Positions 60,776 to 64,000 of a stretch of 64,000 bases of DNA are shown here, piece after piece. Location: NCBI GenBank assembly GCA_028023455.1, contig JAQFVV010006452.1, positions 984,501 to 1,048,500 on the forward strand, read 5' to 3'. The notes beneath the pieces were generated by a model, which was given only the letters and a program-made list of their open reading frames with translations, had not been told where the DNA came from and did no database searches. The translations under genes were made by a program, and so were the position numbers. Each line of letters opens with the position of its first letter. Position 1 is the first letter of the stretch. Source of the stretch: Epiperipatus broadwayi (taxonomy: Eukaryota > Onychophora > Udeonychophora > Euonychophora > Peripatidae).

Positions 60776-61225
60776 AATAAATGACCCTTGTTTGAATACT
60801 ATAATTTAGACAAATAATACACTATGCAGTTATATATATAGAGAGAGATTTACATTTCATTTACTTAAAATATACTTGAAGATTTTATATAGCAAAAGAA
60901 ACATTAAGATTTAGATTTCAAATTAATAAAATATATGTTAAGATTTGATTTAGTAAAAGAAACATTAAGATTTTCCTCCATCCCTTTTTCTGCTATTTAA
61001 AATAAATCAATCCCACCTTCGTTGATTTTACAATAAATGGAATATATAAGTATATTTTAAGAGTAAATAAAAAAAAAACTAGAAGTTATATAGAAAACAA
61101 ATAATCGGTCACCTTTTCAGAAATGAATAAAGAATATTTTAAAATTTCAAAGTGTTAATTAGCCAAAGTTCTGGATCCTCCAGGTAGAAAATCCAGAGTT
61201 AAACAAATATATATATTTTTTGATA
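60776..61225. other. Unique spacer between the two piggyBac-like copies
   Basis: A+T-rich, no feature recognised. It acts as the loop of a 2-kb inverted-repeat structure. Confidence 0.5.
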
Positions 61226-61978
61226 TTAATTCTTCAACCGTCTCTTACGAGGCTCCTCGTTGACATCTGACGTCACTCTAACTCTGCAGTTTTTATGCTA
61301 AAATATTCGTTAAACACGTATTGAATAGGTTTTTAAAAGTTCTGTAAGATGGTGCCATCTTCCGAATTATTTTACAAGTAAAAAATAAAAAAAAACGCAT
61401 TTAAACCTAAACAAAGAAAGAACATTATTTGTGATTGGTTCTTAGCATGCTCTGAGCCGAAAAAGACATTCTGATTGGCTGGAAAGAACAAAGAAACCGC
61501 CTGATCAAAGAAAATAAAGAAAAACGCTGAGATTTTCATTTCGAATATGATTTAAAGTATTATAAAATTATATTTATGGAAATTAAAAATTATTTTCAGA
61601 GAGAATAATAAAAAAACAAAATTATTTTCGAAAAATATTGAAGATTTTAGTAAAAATATTGAAGATGTAGTAAAAAGAAATATTTACTTTTCTATAACGT
61701 AAAAGTCGACCTTTTTGTTTATATTATAGCTTTTATGTTGCCGAAATTGAATATTTTAGAATAAATAAATAGCAATTTATTTTTGAAAGAACTTTCGTTC
61801 TCTTCATAACCTGAAAAATTAGTAATATACTTTTTATAAACATATCTGAGTTGAATTTAATATTATAGGTGAATATGTTTTAACAATAGGCTTTGTCTTC
61901 AGTTTGTGAGTTGGCCAATTAAAAGATTTGATTTTTACCTCATACAACCAATAATATAATTAGCGGTTAAAAGGTTAA
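61226..61978 (-). mobile_element. Piggybac-like non-autonomous element, inverted copy 2
   Basis: TTAA at 61226-61229 and 61975-61978. On the minus strand it begins CCTTTTAACCGCTAATTATA and follows copy 1 throughout, with small indels. The inner end is eroded (TTCTTCAACCGTCTC for CCCTTTTCCCGCCTC). Each copy has its own TTAA pair, so these are two insertions and not one foldback element. Confidence 0.85.
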
Positions 61979-63484
61979 AGCATAAACAAAATGTTGATGT
62001 AAAACAATCTGGCGAGCGTATTAATTAACACTGCATTATGTTTTAAAAGGAGACATTAATAACTTGCTTCATGAAGGTTTACATAAAATGACAGAAAAGA
62101 TTTTTATAAATTAAGCTCGCCAGTTTGTGAGATTGGCAAATTAATAATGAAAATAGACATATAAATTTTCAAGTAATAAATAACTATAAATAATTGACTG
62201 CACCAAAGTTAAGAAAAGTTAGAGCATATGAGATAGAATTAAATTTAAAGAAATCATTTGAGAGCAATTTACATATTATATATAGAAATTAACTAAGAGC
62301 AAATTACATATTAACAAAACAAAGTTAAATAATATATTAAAAGAAATCTTGATAGATGAGTTAGGTTAGATTTAGTTTGCTTGAAAAGTTATCTGGCAAT
62401 TTTAAGAGTCTGATTTAAAATATTGCATGTGCACGGCAATTGAAATGAAAGTTCTTAAATAACTGCAAGTTTCTAGTAGCATTAAAGTTCTTAGGTCAGG
62501 CTTTTACTTCCTCTTGGGCAGCAGAATTAGATGGCCACTGAAGATAATGACCTGACAGGGTCGAGCAGGTTGGTGGATTTATACTACATCATTTTTAGTT
62601 TCACAGCGACATGTAATATGTTTACAATCAGTTCTCTCAATAGTAGCTAATCTAATCTGTGATTCAAAATTCAGTCATTTTATACTTTTTCTTTTATCAG
62701 TTGTTTTTGAAGATGCAACAGTAAGATAACATCCAAAAATAAATTCAAATCTATTTCCAGATTAGAAATAGATTTGACAACATGTTTTTAACAAAAGCAT
62801 CTCTAATCTTAATCCCATTTTAAGTAAAAACTTTAATTAAAAATACCTTCCCCAGATTAAAACAATAGTGTTTCCAACCCCTTTAATTATTTTTAGACAA
62901 TTACTGTAACATCTTCCATATTGGATTCTATAAAAATATACAGTTTAATAGAAAAAGTACTTTAAAAAAAAAAAGTTTAAAAAAATGACGTATAATAAAA
63001 TTTTTACAATCAATATTGTTAGTAAGTTTTTGCTCCTATATATATATATATATATTTGAATCGCTCCTATAATACTTTAATTAAAAAAAAAGAACTAATA
63101 ATTAATAATAGAATTAATAATCATAAAATTAATAATAAAATGTTATTGAAAGTTAAAATTGATAAATTTAGGCATGCATTTCAAATATATACATAACATA
63201 TATATACATGACAAAAGGAGCGGGATAAGATATAGGGTTTAAACACAGGTTAGTAGGTAAAAACATGAAGCACAATCTTAAGCTAAGATTGACTGCTTCA
63301 ATATCTAAGTATAAATGTTAAAAAAAAAAAAAATTTAAACTTACATTTTGATGCGTAGTTTTCACTTCTAGCGGTCTTTGCTGTATATATAACTGAAAAT
63401 AAATAAACTATATTAACTATAAATGTTTTTACATACAGATGAATAAATAAATAAAAAACTTACATTTTTATGTGTAGTTTGAAG
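61979..63484. other. Spacer with a hammerhead relic; 3' flank of the Merlin gene
   Basis: Apart from the motif at 62538 and an imperfect duplication AAACTTACATTTT.ATG.GTAGTTT (63338 and 63457), nothing is recognised. The Merlin left terminus should lie in or near 63000-63480 but no terminal repeat can be defined without its partner beyond the window. Confidence 0.35.
62535..62577 (+). ncRNA. PLE-type hammerhead relic
   Basis: CTGAAGA, then GACC-TGACA-GGGTC as a stem-II-like hairpin, GAGC where GAAAC is expected, and GGTTGGTGG. It resembles the pseudo-LTR end of PLE2 (GGTTGGTGAGG). No PLE protein sequence is adjacent. Confidence 0.4.
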
Positions 63485-64000
63485 CTACACAAGCAAGAAA
63501 TGCACAAAAACGCTGTCGTGTTTGTGCATATTTCTGAATGAAAATTCCTGCAGGTAGGATGAGAACAAAGGTCTGCTCATACCAAATTGGTATTTTAGCT
63601 TACACTTTGCTCTCATCCACATATTTTCCACATTATTGGTATGTATAAGCTCATCATCCGGGTCAACAAAGTTGTCTTGATGGACGATGACAGAATGAAG
63701 ATATATTCCATTACAAAGACCTCTAATATTATTATATGCATGCCAGTCGTCACTGATAATATAGGTTCCAGGCAAAACATGTTGCAGGATGAGTGCTTCC
63801 AAAGTGTCAGCCAATCTATCTGTGATATCAGTTAAAAAAGATTTCTTCGAGCCTCTTTCTATCCCACCGAACACCCAACGGCCTTTTCTGAATGCCCCTC
63901 TGTTGTATTTTCGATGGAAGAAAAAGGACTTATCGATCTCAACAGTATGTGGTTCGCTGTTTTCATCAAATCCACTGAGAAGTGCTGTATTTCTGTCAAA
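63485..64000 (-). CDS. Merlin-type transposase (ISXO2-like DDE domain), partial
   Basis: The minus-strand frame is open from the window edge to a stop at 63485 (171 codons, N-terminus outside). In order: VEIDKSFFFHRKYNRG with the first catalytic Asp, GRWVFGGIERGSKKSFL, ISDDWHAYNNI with the second catalytic Asp, NFVDPDDELIHTNNVENMW with the catalytic Glu, then the conserved FGMSR..FSSYLQEFSFR. The order and spacing match ISXO2-like transposases of the eukaryotic Merlin superfamily, which cut and paste DNA. All three acidic residues are present and there are no stops, so it may be a young or active copy. Splice-donor-like GTAAGT follows the stop at about 63462. Confidence 0.93.
   Translation of the reverse strand, partial: FDRNTALLSGFDENSEPHTVEIDKSFFFHRKYNRGAFRKGRWVFGGIERGSKKSFLTDITDRLADTLEALILQHVLPGTYIISDDWHAYNNIRGLCNGIYLHSVIVHQDNFVDPDDELIHTNNVENMWMRAKCKLKYQFGMSRPLFSSYLQEFSFRNMHKHDSVFVHFLLV

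Noticed and set aside
60018-61978. A single foldback element with 750-bp terminal inverted repeats
   Set aside because: Each arm has its own TTAA pair and piggyBac-type termini at both of its ends, so two separate insertions fit better.

Overview
The window looks like nuclear DNA of an A+T-rich metazoan; I cannot name the species from it. By eye about three quarters or more of the bases are A or T. There are long (TA)n and (AAT)n tracts, spliced-exon-like fragments, tRNA-derived SINEs, and several classes of animal transposon: an RTE-type LINE, Penelope-like elements (PLEs), piggyBac-like elements, a Merlin transposase and MITEs. No operons, bacterial genes, rRNA or CRISPR array are visible. 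Host coding sequence is nearly absent: one plausible terminal exon (27299-27481) and two weak internal-exon candidates (26176-26259, 53651-53700).

Layout. 0-12 kb: a MITE, a decayed LINE fragment, and the first members of three repeat families (called S1, S2 and S3 here) that carry hammerhead ribozymes (HHRs). 12.7-20.2 kb: an almost full-length RTE-type LINE on the minus strand, split by a 4.2-kb PLE insertion at 14925-19104 with a 17-bp target-site duplication (TSD). 20.3-22.8 kb: a second PLE pair. 24.5-25.1 kb: an S1 tandem. 26-28.2 kb: exon candidates and two tiny tRNA-like SINEs. 29-34.4 kb: a nest of PLE arms, two perfect-looking hairpins each with a complete HHR, S1 dimers and SSRs. 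34.5-35.7 kb: another LINE fragment. 37-40 kb: a decayed minus-strand coding block I cannot identify. 42.5-56.4 kb: six S3 insertions, two S2 insertions, an S1 copy, a tandem tRNA/HHR array (S4) and two MITEs. 60-62 kb: two inverted copies of a 750-bp piggyBac-like non-autonomous element. 63.5-64 kb: a Merlin (ISXO2-like DDE) transposase running off the window edge.

Main result. Three unrelated repeat families (S1, S2, S3) and two hairpin elements contain type-I-like HHRs: CUGANGA core, stem II, GAA, a very short self-complementary stem III, a cleavage base, and a stem I closing the motif. S1 and S2 also form head-to-tail tandem units of about 421 and 454 bp. This matches the 'retrozymes' described in animals. 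Nearly all copies share one insertion architecture with the PLEs: a left part on the minus strand joined head-to-head to a right part on the plus strand, so that both outer ends are 3' ends, and several of these composites are bounded by a single 8-17 bp TSD. I infer that PLE machinery inserts the ribozyme repeats and makes the head-to-head structure during insertion. This is an inference from shared architecture, not shown directly.
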